From Crocodylus rhombifer (Eukaryota > Chordata > Crocodylia > Crocodylidae), in assembly GCA_038503035.1 (NCBI GenBank), contig JAVSML010020789.1, forward strand, positions 62,001-126,000: 64,000 bases of DNA. Direction: 5' to 3'. The first letter of the stretch is position 1. Each line of letters opens with the position of its first letter. A program made the position numbers and the translations under genes. The notes under the pieces are model-generated. The model made no database searches. It worked only from the letters and a program-made list of their open reading frames with translations, and was not told where the DNA came from. Below, in pieces: positions 10,751 to 21,722 of the stretch.

Positions 10751-11648
10751 TCTAAGCTGCTGTTTGTAGACCTGTGTGGTGTCTACGTCCTACCCGTACA
10801 GGAGTCCCACTCCTGGCCCTCCCAGCCCGCCCGCCGGTGCGAATGCCTGCGCAAACGCCGGCGCGCTCTGTTCGCGCTGCGCGGCTCGGGAGCGCGGCTC
10901 CCTACCGGCTCAGCTATATGGGACCCGGAGGGCTTCCCCTCCGGATCCGGCTCAGCTGTGCCGAGGCCCTCCGCCCCACTTACCTTTGGGGGATCAGCTG
11001 CTGCTGCCCCCGCTGCCGATTCCTCTGCTGCTGCTGCTGCCGCCGCCGCCGCCGCTGCCTCGGGTCAAAAGTTAGTTATGGGGCACACGTGCGTGCGGGA
11101 CACACGTGTGCCTAACTCCTCTCCTTCCCGCTGCTGCTTCCCGAGTGAGGGAACTATGTCACCCTGCGGCTTTGAACCTGTGGTTTGAATTACCCGCCCC
11201 CGCTCTAACGGCCAATCAGGCGCCTCGGTCTACCCGGAAGTGCCTGCCGGCAGTTCCGCCCCCTACGCTCCCCTGCTGGGGGGATCCGCTGCCGCGGAAG
11301 CCTGCTCCCTAAGGGTTAGCCCTTGAGGGGGCTTGCTGGCCTGGGGGGGCAGTCCCCTCCCTAGCCCTCCCTGTTTGCGCGCTCTGTTCGCGCTGCGCGG
11401 CTCCCTACCGGCTCAGCTATATGGGACCCGGAGGGCTTCCCCTCCGGATCCGGCTCAGCTGTGCCGAGGCCCTCCGCCCCACTTACCTTCGGGGGATCAG
11501 CTGCTGCTGCCCCCGCTGCCGATTCCTCTGCTGCTGCTGCTGCCGCCGCCGCCGCCGCTGCCTCGGGTCAAAAGTTAGTTATGGGGCACACGTGCGTGCG
11601 GGACACACGTGTGCCTAACTCCTCTCCTTCCCGCTGCTGCTTCCCGAG
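10751..11648 (-). promoter_or_regulatory. CR1 5'UTR with two tandem units (putative internal promoter)
   Basis: Two near-identical GC-rich, CpG-rich blocks lie at 10860-11145 and 11377-11648, with a repeat period of about 503-517 bp. Both contain CGCGCTCTGTTCGCGCTGCG, the CCGGAGGGCTTCCCCTCCGG palindrome, a (CTG)n(CCG)n run and GGGCACACGTGCGTGCGGGA. The inner copy has a 13-bp insertion (GGGAGCGCGGCTC) absent from the outer one. LINE 5'UTRs usually carry the internal promoter, so the doubling may be a tandem promoter. The outer copy ends abruptly at CCCGAG (11648), which I take as the 5' end of the insertion. Confidence 0.6.
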
Positions 11649-13144
11649 TATCAGATTTAACTGATTGAGTTCAAACTGGTTTATGGAACTTCTGTCCCAG
11701 ACCCCTTCCTGGTTTAACTTAAACCAGAGTCCCCCAGCATCCAAGTATGCTCTGCAGCCCTGGGCAGGGCTGTGCTCTCTGCTCCGGTGGAGCAGGACTG
11801 GTCCACCCCTCTGCTCCCTAGCCAGAGCACAGGCAGGCAGGGGAGGGAGTGTGGTTGGACTCCAGTCCCCCTAAGGTGAAGGGGGCAGGGAAGAGGTTTC
11901 TTTCCCTGTCCTGCCATCACAGACTCTAGATGGGGTCTGACAGGAAGGGGTGGTGCAGCCTCTGCCAGGCATCTATCCTGTCACTGTTCCAGTGGTGGGG
12001 GCATGGCCAGCCCCAGTAGTACCCTCAAGTGAACTGGCAGGAAGGGGGTTTAATTTCATCCCCCTCTCCCACAGGCATGGACCTGGGCTGGGGTTTGCCT
12101 GGCGCTCTCCCATCACTGCTGCAGGGACAGGGACAGGACAAGGGGCATAGCCAGACACTGGCTGGCATGGGCCCCTGAGGCAAAGAGGGCAGGAAAGGGG
12201 TTTATTCTCCCCTTTGCCCCTGGGCGACCACAGCTGGGGTCTGCCTGCCCCAACTGTCACTGCCAATTGCTCACTGTGTGGGGTGAACAGCGGGATAAGC
12301 TCTTTCCCTGCCCCCTTCACCAGATGCCAGAGGGAGTGGGGAAATAATCTCTCATCCTGCCCCTTCGCCTAAGAGGGGCATGCCAGCCAGTCTTTGGCTG
12401 TGCCCCTGCCCCTGCTAATGGAGCAGCAAGGGGGTAGGGACTGTGATGGGGGCAGCAGCCCCTCTCATGGTTTCCGGGGGAGTGAAAGTTTTGTCCTGAA
12501 GCCCACCCCCCTCTTCGGCAATGGAGCAGGGAGAGGGGTTATTCCCTCCTTCCATCCAGTGTCTGGTAGAGGGGGAAGGGAGAGAGCTTAGTTCAGCTTA
12601 TTCCACCACTTGTCCTGCACAGGGAGCAATAAGTGGTGGTGTTGGCAATTGGGGCAGGCAGACCCTGGCTTTGGTCCCCCAGGGGCAGTGGGGAAAATAA
12701 ACCCCCTTCCTACCCCCTTTGTCTCAGGGGGCCATGCTGGCTGGCATCTGGCTCTACCTCTGCCCTTGCCCCTGCCCCTGCCACTGCAGGAGTGAGGGGG
12801 GAGTGCCAGGAGTGAGGGGGGAGTGCCTGGCTTGGGTCCCTGGTAGTGGGACAGGGAGGGAGGAATTAAATCCCTTCCCTGGCCAGTTCACTTGAGGCTA
12901 CTGCCAGGGCTGGCCATGCCTCCACCCGGCTCCCTCCCTGCTCCTCCTCCCCCCGCCCCCAGCACGGCCTCCCTGCAGCCAAAGGCATGCTCCAGCTTGG
13001 CTTCTGGCCCAAGCCACTACGAGCATGTGTCTGCATTTCCTGAATGTCTATTCACTTGCAAATTGGTTCAATCTAGGCAAGTTAGACTAACCTGCAAAAA
13101 TTGAATCAATTCAAGCTCTGCTTTTTGAATGTCTGTCCCTAGCC

Positions 13145-15624
13145 TTAGAGATCTGTGCTGTCCAGAGGTTTACACAACTGTCCTGGATGCCTGCATAACC
13201 TGTTTCAGATTTTAATGAAGATCAAAAGTGTTCTATTTGCAACTTTGCATTCATCCATGCCCTTTGAATCCTTAACACATGTCCATTCTTATTTGTACAA
13301 TCATTTTCATCATGGTAAAGTTTTTTTATAGTATATGCAAACAAACAATGGCCTTTGTAATCAGGAAAAAATTAATAGATGGTAAGCATATTTTTGTAGT
13401 ACTGTTGAAATCATATTTATTTTAACTGAACCTTTTTAAGTCAAATTTTCTTCAAGTTTTTACACATGTTAACTATATTTTATCTTGCCTAGTCTCCTGA
13501 AATATCTACTCCTTTGAAAGTCTAATTCTTTGCCTGCATGCCTTTTTCCTCTCATTTGATTCCTAAAGAAACTTGAAGGTCTTGTGGATAAAAATGTGAA
13601 TCAGGACATCTATGTTCCAATCCCCTTTTTACCACTGAATTCTTGTATAAACTGACTCAGGTCATATTACCATTTCTGTGTTTTTTTCCTGTTACTGCTC
13701 ATGTCTATCTGCCAAATAAGGCTGTTTATAGTGGCTTAAATCATTACTATTTGTAAGACACATTTAATATCCTCAGATAAATCGTCTCTGTCTTGCCAAA
13801 TATTATGGTTATATGCTATGTTTGACTAGGATCTGTATCTATATTTATAATCAACAGTCTTTTCCTATGTAGTTCCAAGTGTCTTCTCACTGGCAACCTT
13901 TCCAGTTTTATTTGGGACTGCAAAAGATGTCTGGGGCTTTTTATAAAAGAACAGTTTATTGCCTAAATACGCATATGTTAGTGGACAAAATATGAATTAG
14001 GTATTTCTATTCTCTTTGCACTTGTTCAGTTTGTTTTGCATTTCTGATGTGTTCTTCTCCTGCCTTCTCGTTTTGGTCAGGTAGAATTCAAAGGTAATTA
14101 TTTTCTAAATATATACTTTAATACAATAGAAAACAAAAAAAAAGTATTTTCAAAATATGTGGTGTCAGATATCTAAATAAATTAATTTATAGGAAAGTGT
14201 GGGTGGAACATTACAATTATAGTGCTTTTCAATCCTCTGGAGATCTTTAAATGTGAAAAAGTATTTTTTTATGACACCCAGATAACACAGTGACCAGCAC
14301 TGTAGAAATACCCAAACAGATGTTTGTAATCAGTGAAAACTGCAGCCCTGATTGTGTTGAAAATAGTTTGACTCCTTCTCCCCTAGCTCATCCATTTATT
14401 TAGCTCTTGTTTTTGCAGGCAATAGAGTTTGAGCTCTGAACTGCCATGTTAAAAGTATCAAAGAATTAAAAGTGCACTTTTACTTCGGCTTGAGCATGCA
14501 ACTCAGGCATGTATTTTAGAAAACATGGCCTGGAACGTCTACCATTGTGACAGATTTTCTTTTTTTTTTTTTTAGCCTAGCAGCAACAGACTGATGATAA
14601 TACAGTCACTTAGTGGCTTTCACTGAGGACTAAGCTGCCCCTGTCTGGCTTTCACTTAGTGTGGAATAGGAACAGATACACAGAAAGGCTACCACAGAGC
14701 AGCTGACACAGGGTAAGTGCCTTCCAGTTACTACCTCCACCCCTAGCCTTATGCTAGCCTTAAAGAGAGATGCATATGAATTGTTCCTATTTTCAAGCCT
14801 AATATATGCATGCAACATCACATCTACTCTTAAGGTGACCTTCCACTGCACATTGTAAATGTTTCAGCTGTTCATAACTTAACAAATGATAACCATTTTT
14901 GCAAAAATTTGCCATGCTGAGGGTCTTTCTCTAGTTTCTCTCTGCCCTGGATGTGCTTCAACCCTGGGATGAAGAAAACTGTACTTCCAATTGCTGCTCT
15001 GAGGTGCTCAGGAGCTTACTAGGTCTGAACACTTTGAATTAAGAGCAAAGAAACTGTCTTGACTGGGCTCTTAATGCCAGCCAGGGGGTCTCAGACAACA
15101 AAGATGGGGAATCTGCTTGATTTGAAAGACGAGGGGACAAGAACTGGACCTAGGGACCGGCTCCAGTAGCATGTGGTAGGGTGGGGGAGGAGATAGGAAT
15201 TTGCATCCAGCCAAGTGGCTGATATGCAAATTGGAGGCACTGAGATTGGGGACACAGTCTGTAAAGATACTGGGGAACCAGTGGACAGAGATAAAATAGT
15301 GGCTGGGAGGTGACAGTCCAGGAGAGATGACTGGGAGAAAGATCAGATGAGGAGTCAGGAAGGAGAGAGCTGGGGTTGGCTGGGAAAGAAAACTGGGATG
15401 GGTTGAGGATGAAAACTAGGCCTGGAAATCCTGAGGGGTGAGGCAAGAGAACTGAGACTGCCTGAGGGGGAGAAACTGCAACGGGCTCAGTGAGGAGAAT
15501 GAGAAGGTAAGGAAGGGATAGGGTGGGAACAATGAAATAAGGGAATGGACAAAAGGAATTGTGTTTGAAAGGAATGGGTAGAAAAACAGGCTCATTATAG
15601 CACTCCCCTCAAGATCCTGAAATG
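13145..15624. other. Unique AT-rich sequence
   Basis: No gene or recognised repeat. A (T)13 run at about 14559-14573 resembles a poly(A) tail of a minus-strand retroposon but has no recognisable body next to it. From 15100 the sequence becomes purine-rich (GGGAGGAGA, GGATGAAAAC) leading into the next element. Confidence 0.45.
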
Positions 15625-16122
15625 CAGAGGTGTCAAGCTCATTGGGTCCTGAGGGGTTTCTCACAGGCTGGACGACCTGCCTGTGAGACATGGGGACAGC
15701 ATTAACCTCCATAATTGCCATGCGACTCCATAACACAGGGAGCTAACACTGCTCCAAACTAGTGTTAATTCCCACTGTTTCAGTGCACCTCCAGAGCCTA
15801 AGAAGTTAATGTCACACACCTCCCCCCCCACCTTACCTGCTATAGAACTCGAGGTTTCCATCTGCTCCTGGCAACTAAAATAGGCAGCAGGGGAAAAGAG
15901 GGAGGGAGGTGAGTGGCATTAACTTCCTGGGTTGTGGGGGTGTACTGAAACGGGGGGAATGAACACCCCCCCACAAGAGTTTCAGCAGCCACAGTGATGA
16001 CCCCGCAAGCCAAATCTGGCTCTCAGAGGTGGGTGGTCCAACCTGCAAGAAGTCCTAAAGACCTGATCTTCCCACTTCTGCAGGTGAGATCCAGCCCATA
16101 AGCCATATGTTTGACACCCCTG
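15625..16122 (+). mobile_element. hAT-like non-autonomous element, 498 bp
   Basis: Left end CAGAGGTGTCAAGCTC, right end (reverse complement) CAGGGGTGTCAAACATATGG. CAGGGGT-type ends are typical of vertebrate hAT elements. The flanking octamers CTGAAATG and CTGCAACA agree at 5 of 8 positions, so a target duplication is possible but decayed. The two halves share CAGGCTGGACGACCTGC-like and TGCAGGTGAGATCCAGCCC-like subterminal text in inverted orientation. No coding capacity. Confidence 0.6.
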
Positions 16123-16750
16123 CTGCAACAGACCCTGAGATTCCTGAGCCTCCCCGAGATTCTTCCACTGTCTGCAAATATCAGTGAAACTCCAGTACAC
16201 ACGCACAGAAAAACAACCTACTATTTCCATCAGTTCCTCTGATAGCTGAAATGGCAAAGGTCTGTATAGGATTTAAAGGTTTCAGCATGGCTGATGATTT
16301 ATGTCAAGGTCAATATAGAGTCTGTGCAACTTCAGTTCAGGCTGTTAGTGTTTATCTTTAATTATCTGGTGAGATACTCTTTTTCTAACAGACCCCTGCC
16401 TAATTCATTGACAGTTTAGACAGCTCTCTCTTACTGAGAAACAATTAAGTAGTTTTTATCCTCACTCACTGTGTGACTTCATTCCTTGCTTACCCCACAC
16501 TTTTGATACCATATAATAAATTTACTCCTGGGCTTTGCCCTGGCATGTCTATGTATAGTATCTGGTTGACAAATATTAGTTTAGTTTAGCATCTCTATGA
16601 GGTGAAGGCATGGTATTTCCGTATTTTACCTAGAGAGAATGAAGATACATGGAGGCTGAAGTCAGAAGCATCCACTAATACCAAGTTCCCAATTCTGACA
16701 TGCCTAGGGAACTGACTTCTCAGAGTGCTTAGCGTTACACTGCATTTTGT

Positions 16751-17221
16751 GGCCGTGTCCAGATGAGTATTGCCATGTGGCATGTGGTGCTGCAGACATA
16801 TCTGCAGACATACAACACGTTCAGTTGTTCTCTACACTGCAAGAGAGCGGCATGGAGGGTTTTTTTTTGACCCCTGGATATCCAGGAGTCAAAAAACCCG
16901 CAGAAAAAAAAGCGGAGTGGCGCATGCAACAGCAGTGTGCGCCACCCATAGTTGGAGCCTGGCTAGCCAGAGCCATGCTGTATTGCCAGCCAGGCATTGT
17001 CTGGCAGGACTGGTGCGGCTGTAGTCCTGGGAGGCCCCCAGAACCTTAGGTAAGGCTGCTGGGGCCAGCCCTGGGCCTCCCCTAATCCACCTGGGGTAAT
17101 TTGCCACGCACCAGTGTGCATGTGGCATGGGCGTTCCCTGGGGATACCTAGTGGTGGCACAAGGCACACTGCTGCTAGTTGTCCCCAGGGAACAAATGTC
17201 CAAGCACATCTGGACACTGCC
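16751..17221 (+). mobile_element. MITE with GTGTCCAGATG termini, 471 bp
   Basis: Terminal inverted repeats GGCCGTGTCCAGATGAG (left) and GGCAGTGTCCAGATGTG (right, reverse complement). The trinucleotide TGT occurs directly outside both ends, a 3-bp target duplication suggestive of a PIF/Harbinger derivative. The interior is moderately GC-rich and non-coding. Confidence 0.6.
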
Positions 17222-17716
17222 TGTGTCCCCTAAGCCTAGGTGCCATTACAGCTGAGACAGCTCAGTAGTTTTCCAAGTCAGATCCAGAGCTCTTTTGTTA
17301 AGGCATCCAGAAAGGATGGAAAAACACAGTTTATCACAAGTGAGAAGTTTGGTTTCAGTGACTTGAGTAATATCTAATAGGAACTCTGTGGCAGTGACTG
17401 GGATGCGATCCATGAACTAACTGAAATGACAAACATCTTGTCTGCACAGCAACTAGCAGGACACTCAATCTGCTGAATGCCTGTCTTTGCTTTCCTTCAT
17501 TAAGAGAGATGTGATGGCTTTACAGACAGATTTTAAGGCCAGAAAAGGGACCAATTATCATCATATAGTCTGAACTTACACATTATACAGGTCACCAGAT
17601 TTCTTACAAAGGTGAGAATTTGCAAGTTTGTATGGAAAAAAATGGTATTTAATTTTAAATAGAAAGACAGTCAGACATTTTATATACACTTGTGTATTCA
17701 CAGATAGACATGTGTG

Positions 17717-17719
<3 letters not shown>

Positions 17720-17748
<29 letters not shown>
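17720..17748. repeat. (CA)n microsatellite
   Basis: About 14 uninterrupted CA dinucleotides. Likely length-polymorphic between individuals. Confidence 0.95.
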
Positions 17749-17751
<3 letters not shown>

Positions 17752-17891
17752 AACAGCCTTTTTGTTACCCTCCTTTCCTTCTTTCTCTCTCATATATATG
17801 TATATATATTATTTATAACCAATCATACAGTTACTATATATGAGAAAGGAGGGCGACAAAAAAGACTTCACTGTAGAGGCAATCAAATTAA

Positions 17892-17909
17892 GTGTGTGTG
17901 TGTGTGTGT
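17892..17909. repeat. (GT)n microsatellite
   Basis: Nine GT dinucleotides, 143 bases after the CA run and on the opposite dinucleotide phase, so the two could pair as a weak inverted repeat. Confidence 0.9.
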
Positions 17910-18189
17910 CTGCCTGTCCGTGTAAACTTGTAACTTATAGGGTTGTGTAAACTATTTTCCAGAGAGCCTCATTCTGACTGACTAGCTATGAGTGATGTCC
18001 TATCAGACTAAATTGTAAAACAGTAATTCTTGCTCTGATCTATTACAGAACCTTGTTTGGAGTTTTTTTGATTAGAGCTCAACAATCCTGTAAATTATGC
18101 AAAGCACTCTGCTGCTACTCTGACATTTGTCTTCAAAGAAATCATGTATGTAAGGGTTGATCCTAAAAGGAACTGAACAGTCCTCCACT

Positions 18190-18760
18190 TAGTAACTTTA
18201 TTGGGAGCTGAGGGCGCTCAGCAGATCTGTAACAAGCTCCTTCAGCATCCAGGGCTGGGGAGAGGGGCAGGGAATTGTGCTGACCACAAAGGAGCTGGAG
18301 GAGGGAGAGGTTGGGGAGAAGGAGAGAAATGTTACCTGCTGGGGTTCTCCTCACTTGTGTGGCAGCTGCCATGGCTACTTTTCATCTACTAGCAACATGA
18401 GCTTTGGGTGCTGCCACTGAGGCACATGCAGTAGCTTGAGCACCCAGGGGCTGTTCCTGGCACGGCCCGCCAAGGGGGCGAGAGCTGATCCTCCCATGGC
18501 AAAGCCTCCTGGGAGAGGGGGGATGTCATTTCACTCCCCACTCCCTCCAGATGCCCTGTGGGGCATGGTGCTGCCCCTGCTGGCTGCACCTGCTCAGTTC
18601 TCTGACACAGGAATGACTCCTGTGGGGGAGGGAGCCAAACTGCTGACCCCTCTAAGGCAGCACTCAGAGGTGCTGCCCCTCCTGCCCCAGCCTAGTTATG
18701 CTGATAGTGCTCAGCATCTCGCTGAAAGAACCCAGTTCTTCACAGCAAGCTAGGCCTCAA
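18190..18760. repeat. GC-rich island, probably transposon-derived
   Basis: A sharp rise in GC content with GGGAGCTGAGGGCGCTCAGC near the start, GGGGAGAGGGGC tracts and CTGCCCCTCCTGCCCC near the end. Composition resembles the GC-rich interiors of the DNA elements at 5154 and 11649, and there are open frames on both strands with no domain. I found no termini, so the family is unknown. It could also be a small CpG-poor island near a promoter, but CpG is rare. Confidence 0.35.
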
Positions 18761-21590
18761 CAAGAAGAGAAATGTAAGTGAAAGAGGTTTTATTTCCATC
18801 ACCTAATGATATCAGGAAAATTAAGGACAGTTAAAATGGCTCCACTTCTGTAGTTCAGATCATCAGCTGGATTGAAGATTAAGCCCCAGTACTACAAAAA
18901 GAAGAGGGGGATTGCTGACAAGGTTCTCCTTATGCAACCTTCCACTCTGGAATTTGCTTCCCCCGTCACTGGTCAAAAATAGCTTGAATTTTAGGAATTA
19001 AGAGTCCATTGCAAACCTTAGCTTCTGTAACATACATGTGAAGCAACAAGAGAATTGTGAAGGTGGTGGGCTTAATTCAAAGGAGGAGGATGGCTACTGC
19101 CTTTGATTAACTCTGGTTTCTGGTTATGGTCATATTGAATGGCATTGCTTTTGCTAGAGCATCTGTATACTTTTATGGTATGTTGTAGGGTGCATAGAAC
19201 ATTTGGACAGAATATTTTTTTAATGTACGTGCATAAACACAGATATAACTATAAACTAAACATCTGTCTTTTTCATGTTAGGGAATTATGGAAATGAAAA
19301 AACTATCGGCAACCACAAATTCATTATAAAAACATTCCCTAGATACTAATAGTAGTTCAGCTGCTACAGTTAATAAAAGCCTGAAGACTTTATTAATTTA
19401 TACTTGAGTTTCTCTTTGTTCACTCTTAGGCACACTCAGCTATAGGCTAAAAACATATGTGGCCAAATTCAGACTTTATTTGGGTCCCCTCTTATCCAAA
19501 TGGGCATAAACTAATGCCATTTTAAATGCAAGTAAACATTTCAGGGCAGGGTCTTCTGATAAATTCCTACTCTACTTTTCACACTTCATTCTTTACCCCT
19601 GACTCTGGTTCCCTGGTATTACCACAATTCAAAATAACCTGGTCAGCTATATGTCTGATACAGTTGTTCACCCAATTATTTATGTCAGTAATAAGAGGAA
19701 TCTAAAGAAAGAAGAGTGCCGACAGGAGCATAGAAAGATTAGTGCATCAGCAGTCAAACTCAAGATAATTTCTCTCTCGCTATCACTTTTAAACTACTCT
19801 TCATAGCAAAGCGATTGAATATCAGGTCCACAGATTACAGCAGAGCCAGGATGGCAACATGATAACTACATCCTGTCTTTGCTCTCAGATTGGCCCTATC
19901 CCCCCTGTTCTCTATTTTCATGGGAGAGTAAATCAGAACTTGACTCATAAAAAATTTAATCAGACACGGTCTTTTACAAGAGGTAGTATGCAAGGGGTAA
20001 TGCTATCAGATTTCCTCAATAATTTTCATTTACTCAGTATGAAATAACAGGAGGGTGTAGTGATTCTTTATTTTTGGATTATATCAAATTATGAAATAGG
20101 TAAGTTTGAAAGGAATACTTTCATAATTATGTAATGGAAAAAGGGCCAAATATGAAAGTAAGTGTATCCATTACAAATTCTTAGTTTGTTTGTGCTGCCT
20201 TTTCCCCTTCTCTGTTTACTTATTACTAATTAATCTAGCATAATTACAACTTCTCAAGTTTCTTAGGATTGGTCTATGTTTAAGTTTTACTGGCACTGTT
20301 ATGGTGATTACAGTATGATTATTCTTTTCTCTTTTTTTGCCTGACATACCTATGCAGATAAAAGTCATGCTATAGCCATTATTATATCATATGGAAGTGC
20401 TTATATTAATATAGTATATCCCAATTCCTTAAACCAACATAAACTTCAGCATTGTAAGTATTTTATACTGATACAGGAGGTTTAGCAATTTTCATACTTA
20501 AACCATCAAAACTTTTCAGTATGAATCTGGTCTTTGTAATATTAATGCTATACTTTTCATGATATATGGTATAACACATTTATTCTTTTTCAGAAAAAAA
20601 ATCAAATCTCTGGATTTATCCAGTCTCCAGTGAAGTTGATAGTAAACCTCAAATTTACTTCCATAGATACCAGAATCAGGCTACCCTAATGAAGCTTTTC
20701 TTTTGAAGGTTCAACAAAACCTTTTAGCAATGTATTCAAATGCATAAGAGATATTGAAATAATACAGTAGATGAAGTGGAGTTGAGAGAAGACTTTAACT
20801 CCAGAAGTTTATAAATGGTCATCTAAAAGTACTCATCCTCAAGATTGAGATCACTGTGTACAACTTTATACATCTAAGCAAATAGCCATCTTGAGCTCAA
20901 AACTTGCCTTGTTAATTGCATTTAAAAGGGGTAAATCTGGACAAAGAAATGGAGCACAAGTATAACAAGGAAAAAAAGTATAAAGACCTAAATAATTATA
21001 TTATATTGCTATTATTTATTATATTATGGCAATGTGTGATAAAGTCTCTATAGTTAAGCTTGAGCTATATTTTTAATTTGTCTCTTCATTCTCTTTGTGC
21101 AATTGTAAAATGCACTCTAACTTTAACATTGCTTTATCCATGATAAAAGTTGGAGTGGTTTTACTACATCTGAATCCTTCTCAGCTTGTTCACATATAAC
21201 GAGAAGGATGGACCAGCTGCTGCCCTTTAGAAAGGTTCTTCTTTTGAAAGCACACCAAATGTAGGTATGTCTATGCAAAGAGATCTTGTATTATTCCACC
21301 TAAATTGTTTCACTCTAACTTAGCTCAAACTAGCATCACTCAAACAGGAATGGCCATACTGTAAAGCAACAAAAGCAGTAGAGAATAATTAGATTAGTAA
21401 TTAGATTATCGTCTCATGAGTTGAACTAACTGGAGCTATAGCCTGTAATGTATCTCTGCTACATTGCTAATTTGAATCAGTAGCATATGAGCATCAAGTC
21501 ATACTGAGACATACTAGTTGGCCCAAATTTAAAGTACCATGCAACTCAGCCTAAGGTATGTCTACACAATATGAAAGTGTGGTGTTGAGA
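18761..21590. other. Unique AT-rich sequence
   Basis: No coding region, repeat terminus or RNA gene recognised. Confidence 0.5.
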
Positions 21591-21722
21591 TACCTGAGCT
21601 AGCTCTGCACGTGTGAGCACAAAACTGGAAGCAGCATCACCATGTTTAGCACATCTCTTTGCAGACATGGCTATACCGCTTCTGGTTTTGCAGTAAGTGT
21701 GAGTAGAGCTAGGTGCAGGTAT
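21591..21722. repeat. Imperfect palindrome, probable MITE core
   Basis: The left arm (TACCTGAGCTAGCTCTGCAC... to CTGGAAGCAGC, 21591-21635) pairs imperfectly with the right arm (CCGCTTCTGGTTTTGCAG... to AGAGCTAGGTGCAGGTA, 21676-21722). A TATGTCTACAC-type motif sits just upstream at 21557, like the termini of MITEs at 30327. True ends and target duplication were not resolved. Confidence 0.45.

Larger units (their letters stand above)
6751..11648 (-). mobile_element. CR1: Near full-length CR1 LINE (minus strand)
   Basis: A non-LTR retrotransposon about 4.9 kb long. On the minus strand it runs 5'UTR (11648-10751), ORF1 (10750-9686), ORF2 (9680-6844) and a 3'UTR of about 93 bases ending in tandem TCTATGAA units, the characteristic CR1 tail. 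CR1 copies its RNA into DNA at a nicked target site using the ORF2 endonuclease and reverse transcriptase; most copies are heavily 5'-truncated, so this length is unusual. Damage seen: one in-frame stop in ORF2 at 8871-8873 and an assembly gap at 7033-7042. It sits in opposite orientation to the DNA transposon it interrupts. Confidence 0.92.
6617..13144 (+). mobile_element. Copy 2 of the GGCTAGGGAC element (PIF/Harbinger-like), split by a CR1
   Basis: The termini are inverted: left GGCTAGGGACGGAAG, right (reverse complement) GGCTAGGGACAGACA. Directly outside both ends is TTA (6614-6616 and 13145-13147), a 3-bp target duplication of the kind made by PIF/Harbinger transposases. Removing the CR1 at 6751-11648 leaves about 1.63 kb. 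Copy 1 shows the uninterrupted sequence at the break: its GGGTGAACGTAGCATCAGA corresponds to TGGTTGAA here on one side and TATCAGA on the other. No transposase is visible, so it is non-autonomous. The interior is GC-rich degenerate tandem sequence, including a doubled GGAGTGAGGGGGGAGTGCC near 12788-12826. Confidence 0.65.
17222..18189. other. Unique sequence with two dinucleotide microsatellites
   Basis: Apart from the (CA) and (GT) runs annotated separately I see no gene. A (TA)-rich stretch at about 17792-17812 adds to the simple-sequence character. Confidence 0.5.

Noticed and set aside
10247..11188. Plus-strand frame of 313 codons with an alanine run
   Set aside because: Antisense to CR1 ORF1 and its 5'UTR. 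The alanine run is the translated CTG/CCG repeat.
14559..14573. Poly(T) run as the tail of a processed pseudogene on the minus strand
   Set aside because: The adjacent sequence shows no coding similarity, and T runs of this length are common in AT-rich DNA.
17720..17909. CRISPR-like or satellite array
   Set aside because: Only dinucleotide microsatellites. The window is vertebrate DNA and no regular repeat-spacer pattern exists anywhere in it.
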